Part shown: in pieces, positions 24,399-32,319 of the stretch
How positions within the stretch are numbered: the stretch's first letter is position 1
Layout: each line of letters begins with the position of its first letter
Origin: JABWBP01 sp964522165
GTDB lineage: Bacteria > Calditrichota > Calditrichia > RBG-13-44-9 > J075
Length of the DNA: 64,000 nucleotides
Assembly (NCBI GenBank): GCA_964522165.1
Contig: CAZFVV010000005.1
Span: forward strand, 1-64,000
Reading direction: 5' to 3'
The notes under the pieces: generated by a model
Seen by the model: only the letters and a program-made list of their open reading frames with translations
The model's database searches: none
What the model was told of the DNA's origin: nothing
Translations under genes and position numbers: made by a program

Positions 24399-26666
24399 AT
24401 GGCAAAAAAGAAATCTAAGCAATCTAAACAATCCAAAACCCCGTTCCGGCAAGAAATCATCGATTTTTTGCACCGAAAACGGGGAAAATCTTTTAAACGG
24501 AAAGAGATTTCCCACTCCCTGGGAGTGAATAAAACCAACTATCATTTATTCCATGAGGCCCTGGCGGAGCTGGCCCGCTCAGGGGAGATCGTGAAAGCAA
24601 AAGGGGGGCGCTACACCAGCGCTTCCAGCCTGCAAAAAATTCAAGGGTCGCTGCAAATGACCCGCAAGGGCTTTGCTTTCGTCGCCGACGAGCGCACCGG
24701 GGAGGAAATCTTCATCTCCGCCCAAAACCTCAACACCGCGCTGAATCAAGACCTCGTCGAGGTGCAGTTGTTCGGCGTTTCCCGGGGAAAGAACAAAGAG
24801 GGGCGGGTGGTGCAAATCATTTCCCGCGCCCGCACCACTTTCGTGGGAACTTATCACAAGAGCGAATACTACGGGTTCGTGGTTCCCGACGATCCCCGGG
24901 TGTACCGCGACTTCTACATCCACGAAAAAAAATCCCTTTCGGCTGCAAACGGCCAGAAAGTGGTGGTGGAACTGGAAAAATGGGATACATCGCAGCTCAA
25001 CCCGGAAGGCAATATTATCGAAATTTTAGGCTATCCCGGCGACCCGGGAGTGGACGTATCTTCCGTGGCGATTGGCCACGGCCTGCAACTGGGTTTCAGT
25101 AAAAAGGTAGCGGAAGAAGCCCGGAAAATGCGCCTGCTGATCACTCCCGAGGAGCTTTCCCGGCGGCTGGATTTGCGGAAGGAACAGACCTTCACCATCG
25201 ACCCGCTCGATGCGAAAGATTTCGACGACGCGGTCTCGCTGGAAAAATTGGAAAACGGGCACTACCGCCTGGGGGTGCATATCGCCGACGTCAGCTTTTT
25301 CGTCAAAGAGGGCACCCCGCTGGATAAAGAAGCCTTGCAGCGCGGCACCAGCGTTTACTTAGTTGACCGGGTCATCCCCATGCTGCCGGAGCACCTTTCC
25401 AACGAAATGTGCAGCTTGCAGCCCCACCAGGACCGCCTGACCTTTAGCTGCATTATGGATATCACCCCCCGCGGCGAGGTGGTGGATTACCGGGTTCTCC
25501 CCTCGATTATCAACAGCAAACGGCGCTTTACCTACGAGGAAGTGCAGGCCATCGTCGATGATCCCCATTCTGGCGACCCCTTTGCAGAAGCGCTCAAAGA
25601 AATGCACCGCTTCAGCCGGATTTTGCGCGCCAGGCGCTTCCGGGAAGGCAGCATCGACTTCAATACCCCGGAAGTGAAATTCCGGTTGGACGCCCGGGGA
25701 CGCCCCCTGGAAATTATCCCGGTGCAGCATTTAGAAAGCCACGAGTTAATCGAAGAGTTCATGCTGATGGCCAACCAGACCGTGGCGAAACACGTGTACC
25801 GGCTTTCCCGCCAGCTTGGCGGGGAAGGGACCGCCGGCGACGCAGAGACTCGCCCACAAACCGGCAAAGGCCGGGCTGCCCGGGGCAAATCTTCCAAAGT
25901 TGCTGCCGGCAAAGACGGCAAGCTGCTGCCTTATGTTTTCAGGATTCACGAGCGCCCGGATAAGGAGAAGCTGTTAAAATTCGGCGACTTTATGCACGCC
26001 CTGGGCTACCGGGTCAAGCTGAAGCAGAATCTCTCTCCCGGCGATTTCCAGGCGGTGTTGAAGCAGATCGAGGGCGGCAAAGATGAAATCCTGATCAAAG
26101 AAGTAGCCCTGCGCACCATGATGAAAGCGGTTTATTCCACCAAAAACGTCGGGCATTTCGGGCTGGCGTTCCGGGATTATACCCACTTCACTTCGCCCAT
26201 CCGCCGTTACCCGGATTTAATGGTGCACCGCCTGCTGAAGGAGTACCAGGCCCCGCCCGACCCCAAACGGCTGCAAGAGCTGCGCAGATTGTTGAAAGAA
26301 GTGTGCGAGATCTCTTCCCGGCAGGAGCGCCAGGCCATGGAGGCGGAGCGCGAGAGCGTGCGCATCAAACAGGTGGAGTGGTTGATGCAGCACCAGAACG
26401 AAGAGTTCGAGGGGTTGATTTCCGGGGTGATGTCCTACGGGATTTTCGTGGAAACCATTCCCTACCTCATCGAAGGGCTGGCGCGGATCGAAACCCTGGC
26501 GGATGATTTCTACATCTACGATGAAAAAACCTACTCCCTGATCGGAAAAGATACCGGCCGGGTGCTGCGCTTGGGCGACAGCGTGCGGGTGAAAGTGGCC
26601 CGCATCGACCGGGAGCATAACGAGGTGGATTTTCTGCTGGTAGAGGAGAGGGGGGAGAATACGTAA
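24399..26666 (+). CDS. rnr: Ribonuclease R
   Basis: A 755-aa processive 3'-5' exoribonuclease that degrades structured RNA. There is an N-terminal winged-helix region (residues ~1-65), cold-shock domains, the RNB catalytic domain with the metal-binding Asp run in IDPLDAKDFDDAVSL near residue 270, and a C-terminal S1 domain (FEGLISGVMSYGIFVE). A ~35-residue Gly/Ala/Lys-rich, low-complexity insertion interrupts RNB between HVYRLSRQ and LLPYVFRIHERPD (residues ~472-507). The final ACG-TAA codons already belong to a palindromic repeat. Confidence 0.95.
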   Translation: MAKKKSKQSKQSKTPFRQEIIDFLHRKRGKSFKRKEISHSLGVNKTNYHLFHEALAELARSGEIVKAKGGRYTSASSLQKIQGSLQMTRKGFAFVADERTGEEIFISAQNLNTALNQDLVEVQLFGVSRGKNKEGRVVQIISRARTTFVGTYHKSEYYGFVVPDDPRVYRDFYIHEKKSLSAANGQKVVVELEKWDTSQLNPEGNIIEILGYPGDPGVDVSSVAIGHGLQLGFSKKVAEEARKMRLLITPEELSRRLDLRKEQTFTIDPLDAKDFDDAVSLEKLENGHYRLGVHIADVSFFVKEGTPLDKEALQRGTSVYLVDRVIPMLPEHLSNEMCSLQPHQDRLTFSCIMDITPRGEVVDYRVLPSIINSKRRFTYEEVQAIVDDPHSGDPFAEALKEMHRFSRILRARRFREGSIDFNTPEVKFRLDARGRPLEIIPVQHLESHELIEEFMLMANQTVAKHVYRLSRQLGGEGTAGDAETRPQTGKGRAARGKSSKVAAGKDGKLLPYVFRIHERPDKEKLLKFGDFMHALGYRVKLKQNLSPGDFQAVLKQIEGGKDEILIKEVALRTMMKAVYSTKNVGHFGLAFRDYTHFTSPIRRYPDLMVHRLLKEYQAPPDPKRLQELRRLLKEVCEISSRQERQAMEAERESVRIKQVEWLMQHQNEEFEGLISGVMSYGIFVETIPYLIEGLARIETLADDFYIYDEKTYSLIGKDTGRVLRLGDSVRVKVARIDREHNEVDFLLVEERGENT

Positions 26667-26760
26667 GGCGTATTGCGTATTTCGTAACACGTAATGCGTA
26701 ACACGTAATTTTTCTTACGCATTACGCATCACGTTTTACGTTTCACGCATCACGTTTCAT
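26661..26760. terminator. Palindromic word repeat between convergent rnr and cohesin gene (possible bidirectional terminator)
   Basis: The left arm repeats GCGTAATGCGTA-like words and the right arm their complement (TTACGCATTACGCATCACG), forming a long imperfect hairpin. It starts at the last codon of rnr and ends 28 bp before the stop of the opposing gene. Related units lie at 28149-28181 (one arm), 38836-38910 and 39732-39813. Confidence 0.5.
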
Positions 26761-26787
26761 TTGAATATCCCGTCCGGTCCCGCCATA

Positions 26788-28032
26788 TCACCGCATCAAC
26801 ATCATCTTGCGGGTTTCTACGAACGAACCGGCGCGCAGGCGGTAGAGGTACAGTCCGCTGGCAACCGCAGCGCCTTTTTCATTCCGGCCGTCCCATTTTA
26901 CCTGGTAACGCCCGCCGGCCTGGGGCGCCTGCACCAGGGTGCGCACCGGCTGGCCCAGCAGGTTGAATACCGTCAACTCCACGTTCGCGGAAGCGGGAAG
27001 CTGGTAGCTGATCACCGTTTCCGGGTTGAAGGGGTTGGGAAAATTCTGGAACAGATCAAAGGTGGTGACCGGCGCGAGCGGTTCGTTGCCGATGCTCACG
27101 ATGGGTTCCACGGTCACGTTGGCGTCGTTGACGGTCAAGAAAGGCAGTAAATTGACAAAAGTGAAGGCCGCGGCCATGGCGGTGTAATTCAAATCAATGG
27201 CGGTGGACGCGGTGGCGGTAATGTTAGCGGCGGTAAAGGTCAGTTCCAGCACCTCGAACGCGCCGGCCTGCCCCAGCGCCTTGGCGCCGTTGAAGATGAT
27301 GGTGCCGTTAGCGGCGTTCAGGTCGTTCACAAACCCGGTAAATCCTGCCAAAATCCCGGAATTGCTTTCATATTGCAGCACCGCGGGGTTCCAGGCCAGG
27401 TTCCCGGTAAAACTGCCTAAGTTCTCATCGGGCGGGTTCACGCCGGTCATGTCGAAATGGATTCTCACCACCAGGGTTTCCCCGCTGTTGATGGTGGTAT
27501 CGGGAGGCAACACCGAGGAAACGACCGAGTTGACCGGGTTCAAAACCGTAATCGTTGCGTCGTTAACCGTTAAAATGGGCAGCAGGTTCACGAAGGTAAA
27601 GGCCGCCGCCATGGCAGTATAATTCAGATCGATGACGGTAGCGCCAGGGTCCCCGGCAACGAATTTCAGCGTCAAAACGTCAAAAGTGCCGCCCTGGCCC
27701 AACGCCTTGGCCCCGTTGAAGATCATGGTGCCGTTAGCGGCGTTCAGGTCGTTCACAAACCCGGTAAATCCTGCCAAAATCCCGGAATTGCTGACATATT
27801 GCAGTCTCGCGGGATTCCAGTTCAAATTCCCGGTAAAGCTTCCCAACACCTCCGTGGTTCCGGTCATATCGAAATTGATCGCGACCGTAAGGGTATCCCC
27901 GGGATTGAGGGTGTTGTCGGAGGGCACCACTGTTGAAACAACCGACTGGGAAAATCCCGCCGTGGCGGCCAGTAACACCGCGAACACCAACATCCCAAAT
28001 CCGTTTCGTAAATCGTAGAACAACTGTTTCAT
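26788..28032 (-). CDS. Secreted protein with two tandem cohesin-like domains and T9SS sorting domain
   Basis: A 414-aa protein with a signal peptide (GMLVFAVLLAATAGFS). Two ~135-residue cohesin-type beta domains follow (residues ~30-165 and ~168-305), each with LGSFTGNL.WNPA.LQY, SNSGILAGFTGFVNDLNAAN and IDLNYTAMAAAFTFVNLLP. The last ~85 residues are the T9SS type A domain (NFPNPFNPETVISYQLPA, GLYLYRLRAG). Cohesin-like folds bind dockerins in cellulosomes, but free-standing copies in this group are common and no dockerin is seen here. A 68-bp block is identical in both repeats. It is convergent with rnr. Confidence 0.85.
   Translation of the reverse strand: MKQLFYDLRNGFGMLVFAVLLAATAGFSQSVVSTVVPSDNTLNPGDTLTVAINFDMTGTTEVLGSFTGNLNWNPARLQYVSNSGILAGFTGFVNDLNAANGTMIFNGAKALGQGGTFDVLTLKFVAGDPGATVIDLNYTAMAAAFTFVNLLPILTVNDATITVLNPVNSVVSSVLPPDTTINSGETLVVRIHFDMTGVNPPDENLGSFTGNLAWNPAVLQYESNSGILAGFTGFVNDLNAANGTIIFNGAKALGQAGAFEVLELTFTAANITATASTAIDLNYTAMAAAFTFVNLLPFLTVNDANVTVEPIVSIGNEPLAPVTTFDLFQNFPNPFNPETVISYQLPASANVELTVFNLLGQPVRTLVQAPQAGGRYQVKWDGRNEKGAAVASGLYLYRLRAGSFVETRKMMLMR
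27299..27366 (-). repeat. 68-bp identical block, copy in cohesin domain 2
   Basis: It is identical base for base to 27725-27792, whereas the flanking parts of the two domain repeats differ at many synonymous sites. Confidence 0.9.
27725..27792 (-). repeat. 68-bp identical block, copy in cohesin domain 1
   Basis: Partner of 27299-27366; it encodes the NSGILAGFTGFVNDLNAANG core of the repeat. Confidence 0.9.
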
Positions 28033-28148
28033 AGAAACCCCTTCGAGTTAGGTTGAATAAGACCTCATTAATTTAACTGATGAGGCGCAATATAAGACGC
28101 CCGGCGAAATTCTCAAAATGGAAATATGGAGATTTTGAATAATAATCC

Positions 28149-28181
28149 GTGAAACGTGAAACGCAATGCGTAAAACGTGCG
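28149..28181. repeat. Single arm of the ACGTAATGCG word repeat
   Basis: GTGAAACGTGAAACGCAATG followed by CGTAAAACGTG resembles one arm of the hairpin at 26661-26760 without a complementary arm. It lies in the divergent interval between the cohesin gene and the thiolase gene. Confidence 0.4.
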
Positions 28182-28327
28182 GTGCGCCTGTCCGGACTTT
28201 GCCGCCGGGTTAAAGAAAAACCATTTTCTACCGAAATCTGTAATGGTAGCGAAGCGCAGCAGGAACGGCTGGTATCGGAAGCTTATCATTGAAATCAGAA
28301 CAGCGGCTCAGGTCGCCGGAGTTTTTC

Positions 28328-29497
28328 ATGCCCGAATCCCTTCAAAATTGTGTGATCATCGACGCGGTGCGCAGCCCTATCGGCACCCGCGGGGGAATGC
28401 TGGCCGGTATTCGCCCGGATAATTTGATGGCCCAGGTGATCAGCGGATTGTTAACCCGCAACCCGGCGCTGCCGCTGGATCTCATGGATGACGTGGTGTT
28501 GGGATGCGCCTTTCCCGAAGGCGCCCAGGGATTGTTGTTAGCGCGCTCCGCGGCGATTCTGGCGGGAATCCCGGTCTCTGCGCCCGCCAAAATCGTCAGC
28601 CGGCTGGGCGGCTCTTCCATGGATGCCGTTCACCAGGTAGATGCCGCGGTTCAATTGGAGGATTACCGGGCTGCGATTGCCGGGGGGATTGAAGATATGT
28701 TTTCAGTGCCGGAAGGAGGGTTCAATCCCAGCTATCACCCGGAGCTGGTGAAAAAAAATTATTACCTGCGCATGGGCGAAAGCGCGGAAATTCTGGCCCG
28801 GGAGGGCAAAATCGAACGGGAAGTGCAGGAAGAATTCGCCCTCGCTTCTCACTTCAAGGCGCTGGACGCCTGGGAAAAAGGACGTTTCAACAACGAGGTC
28901 ATCCCGGTCCAGCACCTCAACGCCATTATCGCCCGCGATGAAGGGCCGCGAAAGCCGGAAGAGCGGGATTTTGCCTCCCTGGCGCCGGAAATTTTTCCCG
29001 GCGGCACCATTACCGCAGCCACCCGCAGCCCCGCTTCCGTGGGCGCCGCGGCGCTGCTGATGATGGGCGAAACCCTGGCCGAGGAATTAGGATTGAAACC
29101 GCGCGCCCGGCTGCTCTCCCGGGCGGTTGCCGGGGTGGAATGGGAGCGCAGCGGGATGGGCGCGCTGGCCGCCGCGGAAAAAGCCCTGCACAAAGCCGGG
29201 TTGACTATCGAGGAGATCGACGCCATCGAACTGGATGAATCCTTTGCCGCCCAGGCGCTTTACGTGATCCTGAAAAGCGGCTGGCCGTTCCGTAAAATCA
29301 ACCTGAACGGCGGCGCGCTGGCCCTGGGACACCCTCCCGGCTGCGCCGGCGCACGGATGTTAGTTACCCTGCTCAACGTGTTAGAGCAGCGCCGCAGCCG
29401 CTACGGGCTGGCCGCGCTGAGTATTGCCGGGGGGCAAGGAATCTCCACGGTGCTGGAGCGGATCCCCGGAGAAGGCTGGGATGGGAAGACCGATTGA
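28328..29497 (+). CDS. FadA-like thiolase homologue lacking both catalytic cysteines
   Basis: The start at MPESLQNCVIID (389 aa) is supported by GGAG 6 bp upstream. The whole thiolase fold is recognisable (IIDAVRSPIGTRGG at the start; GGALALGHPPGCAGAR near 340). In thiolases the acyl-accepting Cys lies in RLCGSS; here the motif is RLGGSS (Gly94, codon GGC at 28607). The second Cys, in C-I-G-G-G-Q-G, is Ser365 (SIAGGQG, codon AGT at 29420). The NEAFA loop reads DESFA, while the His of GHP is kept. Each Cys change needs only one base. The frame is intact and overlaps the next gene by 17 bp, so it is expressed but predicted to be inactive as a thiolase. Its role may be structural, regulatory or a different ligand-binding task. 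Confidence 0.85.
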   Translation: MPESLQNCVIIDAVRSPIGTRGGMLAGIRPDNLMAQVISGLLTRNPALPLDLMDDVVLGCAFPEGAQGLLLARSAAILAGIPVSAPAKIVSRLGGSSMDAVHQVDAAVQLEDYRAAIAGGIEDMFSVPEGGFNPSYHPELVKKNYYLRMGESAEILAREGKIEREVQEEFALASHFKALDAWEKGRFNNEVIPVQHLNAIIARDEGPRKPEERDFASLAPEIFPGGTITAATRSPASVGAAALLMMGETLAEELGLKPRARLLSRAVAGVEWERSGMGALAAAEKALHKAGLTIEEIDAIELDESFAAQALYVILKSGWPFRKINLNGGALALGHPPGCAGARMLVTLLNVLEQRRSRYGLAALSIAGGQGISTVLERIPGEGWDGKTD

Positions 29498-31865
29498 AAA
29501 AGCAGCGGTGCTGGGGGCAGGGCTGAGGGGAATACAGATCGCCGCCCAGTTTGCCAACGCCGGCGTTCCCACGCTGTTGTTCGACGTCTCTCAACCCGCC
29601 GCGGAAAAGGCGATTGCCGCCCTGGCCCGCATCCGCCCCGCGCCGCTGTTCCACCCGGAAAACGCTTCACTGCTCGTCCCCTGCAATTATCGCGACCACC
29701 TCAACCGCCTGGATGAAGCCGACTGGGTGCTGGAAGCGATTGTGGAGCGCGCGGATGCGAAAGTGAAGTTGTTTACCGCCATTCTCCCTCACCTTAAACC
29801 GGAAACCATTGTCAGCTCCAGCGGGGCCGGTTTGTCATTAAGCGAAATGTCCCGCCGTCTCCCCCCGGAATTCACGGAATATTTTCTCATCACCCATTTC
29901 TTCCACTCTCCCCGCTACAATCGCCTCCTGGAGATGGTCGGCAGCGCATACAACCGCCCGGAGCTGCTGCGGAAAACCGCGGTATTTTGTGAAAACACCC
30001 TGGGGAAGGGGGTCGTGCTCGCTAAAGACACCCCCGGGCTTCTGGCTTACCGGATCGGGGTATTTGCTATCCTGCTGGCATTGGCCCTGGCGCGCCGGAT
30101 GAACCTGCCGTTGGAAGAGGCCGACCGCCTCGTCGCGGCCGTAACCGGCTGCCCGGGGGACGGTATCTTCGGGGTTGCGGATATGCTGGGATTAGACCTG
30201 GTAGCGCGGCTGGCCCTGGCGATCCGGGAAAAGTGCCCCGGCGATGAAGCGCGGGAAATGTTCCGCGTTCCCGCGCTCTTGAAAACCATGCTGCAACGAA
30301 AATGGACCGGGAAAAAAAGCGGGCGCGGGTTTTACGACCGGGAAGGGGAAATTCCCCGCTGCCTGGACTGGCAATCCCTGGAATATCGCCCCTGCCAGGC
30401 GGTAAGCCTCCCCGGCCTGGAGAACGCCGAACAGCAGCCCTCCCGCGACGAGAGAATCCGCGCGCTGGCCTTCTCCGCCGATTCCGCCGGTAAATTCGTT
30501 TGGGAATTTTTTTCCCGGCTCCTCATTTACGCCGCCAACCGCGTTCCGGAAGCCGCCGATGACCTCGCCGCCGTGGATAACGCCGTCAAGTGGGGTTTCG
30601 AGTGGGAAGCGGGGCCGTTCGAGATTTGGGATGCGCTCGGCCCGGAAAAATCCATCGCGCGGATGCGGGCGGAAGGCAAAAAAGCGCCGTTGTGGGTGCA
30701 GGCGATGATCCACGCCGGGCAGGGAACTTTCTACGCCTTTGAGAAAGGGACGGCCGGCTACTTTGACGTTCACAGCGGCAAAGTACGTTCCCTGCCGGAA
30801 GATTCCCGGGTGATCCCGCTGCTGTCAGAAAAAAGAAAAAGCGCGGCGATGCGGGAAGTTCCCGGCGCGAGCCTGTGGGACCTGGGCCAGGGGGTATTGT
30901 GCGCGGAGATTTTGAGCAACCGCCAGTGGGTACCCATGGCTTCGCCGCCGGAATTGAACTGGCTGGAGCCGCCCCTGCTCGATCTTTTGGAAGAAACGCT
31001 GGAAATCATTCCTGCCGGGGGATACAAAGGATTGGTCATCGCCGCCCGGGGTCCCCATTTCTCAACCGGAACCGGCCTGGCGGCTCTTCTTACGCTGTGC
31101 GAAACACGGCAGTGGGGGAAAATCGAATGGATGTGCCGGAAATGGCAGGACGCCGGTCAGCGGCTGCGCTATGCCCCCTTTCCGGTGGTGAGCGTGCCGT
31201 TTCACCGCGCCCTGAACGCCGGGCTGGAGCTGGCCCTGGCGGCGGACCGGGTAGTCGCGGCGGCGGAATTCTACGGCGGGCTTACCTGGGCAGAAGCCGG
31301 GCTGATACCTCTCTGCGGCGGGGTTTTGCGATTGCTGCGCAACCACTTCGAAGCAATGGAAGCGGAGCAGCCGGGGCCTTTTCCCCCGGTTCAGAAAACG
31401 TTCGAGACCCTTTTCTCCGCCCGGGTTTCCGCTTCCGCGGCTGAGGCGCTGGCGCTGGGGTATTTGAAAACGCAGGATCGCATCGTGATGAACCGCGGTC
31501 ACCTGATCTACCATGCCCGGCAGGCGGTGTTGGAGCTGGCGGAAAATTATCGCCCCCCGCAGCCGCCGGGCAACCTCGTTCTGCCCGGGGAAGGAGGGCG
31601 GCTGGTGTTGGAAACGCGCCTGGATAACCTCGTGAAAGCCGGCAACATCAGCCCTTACGATGGCCTGGTCGGCAAAAAATTGGCATACGTATTGACCGGC
31701 GGCAACCAGGCCGGGCCGCTGGCCGCGGTTTCCGAGCAAACCATATTGGATTTGGAGCGGGAAATGGCGGTAAGCCTGTGCAGAGAAGCGCCGGCGCGGG
31801 AACGCCTGGCGCATTTTCTGTCGAAGACTCCTTCGCAGAAGACCGGCGGCCGGCTGCGGAATTGA
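29481..31865 (+). CDS. FadN-like 3-hydroxyacyl-CoA dehydrogenase/enoyl-CoA hydratase homologue with altered active sites
   Basis: The start is MGRPIEKAAV (794 aa), with GGAGAAGG upstream and a 17-bp overlap with the thiolase gene. The domain order is that of Bacillus FadN: NAD-binding HAD (residues ~1-190, GAGLRG loop), HAD C-terminal domains, then a crotonase domain (~490-680). HAD catalysis normally uses Ser/Asn of SNTSG, His and Asn of HFFNP, Glu, and Asn of ANRIG. Here these read SSGAG (113-117), HFFHSP (His139 kept, Asn lost), LLEMV (Glu151 kept) and AYRIG (Tyr190 for Asn). In the crotonase domain the first Glu is kept (NAGLELAL) but the second, expected in VEAGVGLIP, is Trp (TWAEAGLIP, near 600). 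Both activities are probably impaired or lost. Confidence 0.85.
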   Translation: MGRPIEKAAVLGAGLRGIQIAAQFANAGVPTLLFDVSQPAAEKAIAALARIRPAPLFHPENASLLVPCNYRDHLNRLDEADWVLEAIVERADAKVKLFTAILPHLKPETIVSSSGAGLSLSEMSRRLPPEFTEYFLITHFFHSPRYNRLLEMVGSAYNRPELLRKTAVFCENTLGKGVVLAKDTPGLLAYRIGVFAILLALALARRMNLPLEEADRLVAAVTGCPGDGIFGVADMLGLDLVARLALAIREKCPGDEAREMFRVPALLKTMLQRKWTGKKSGRGFYDREGEIPRCLDWQSLEYRPCQAVSLPGLENAEQQPSRDERIRALAFSADSAGKFVWEFFSRLLIYAANRVPEAADDLAAVDNAVKWGFEWEAGPFEIWDALGPEKSIARMRAEGKKAPLWVQAMIHAGQGTFYAFEKGTAGYFDVHSGKVRSLPEDSRVIPLLSEKRKSAAMREVPGASLWDLGQGVLCAEILSNRQWVPMASPPELNWLEPPLLDLLEETLEIIPAGGYKGLVIAARGPHFSTGTGLAALLTLCETRQWGKIEWMCRKWQDAGQRLRYAPFPVVSVPFHRALNAGLELALAADRVVAAAEFYGGLTWAEAGLIPLCGGVLRLLRNHFEAMEAEQPGPFPPVQKTFETLFSARVSASAAEALALGYLKTQDRIVMNRGHLIYHARQAVLELAENYRPPQPPGNLVLPGEGGRLVLETRLDNLVKAGNISPYDGLVGKKLAYVLTGGNQAGPLAAVSEQTILDLEREMAVSLCREAPARERLAHFLSKTPSQKTGGRLRN

Positions 31866-31876
31866 GTACCTATGAG

Positions 31877-32202
31877 ACCTCAAAGATTTTTGGTAGTGCT
31901 AGTACTCCCCGGCAGAGAAAGTCCGTCGATCCTCGTGCCAAAGTTCAACTTCGGCAGGCAATTGGGTTGCGAAGTTGAACTTCGCAACCAGTAAGCCTGG
32001 CGGCGGACTAACTCTGCCGCGATGTACTAGAAAGGTAATGCTGGAGATTAATCAGGGGATTCCGGGTTAAAGCCGGAATGACATGAACAACAGTAGTTTA
32101 GCTGTCATTCCTGCGAATGCAGGAATTTTATGCCAGCATTAACGATGTAGGACTACCAGATTTTTTGGCGCAGCCATCCCTGTCGGGAAAAACCTTTGAG
32201 GT
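31877..32202. repeat. Concentric nest of inverted repeats between convergent genes
   Basis: From outside in: ACCTCAAAG (31877) with CTTTGAGGT (32194); TGGTAGT (31891) with ACTACCA (32152); then side by side an element with CTAGTAC ends (31899-32030) and an AATGCTGG...CCAGCATT pair (32037-32140), which itself encloses GGAATGACA...TGTCATTCC (32075-32111). No gene is seen in the 454-bp gap. Confidence 0.6.
31899..32030. mobile_element. MITE-like element with ~27-bp imperfect terminal inverted repeats
   Basis: The left end CTAGTACTCCCCGGCAGAGA and the complement of the right end CTAGTACATCGCGGCAGAGT match over about 27 positions with few differences. The 132-bp element has an inner hairpin (AAGTTCAACTTCGG... 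with CGAAGTTGAACTTCG) and no coding capacity. It carries no transposase. Confidence 0.55.
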
Positions 32203-32319
32203 TTAAATTGCTCCCCCAAAATACACGCCGGAATGCCTCGTTTGCGTTAACCTTCGCGTTTTAAGCGTGCAAAGCTGAAGCTTTGCACTCCACTCCGGCT
32301 GCCCTCCCGACAACTACAT

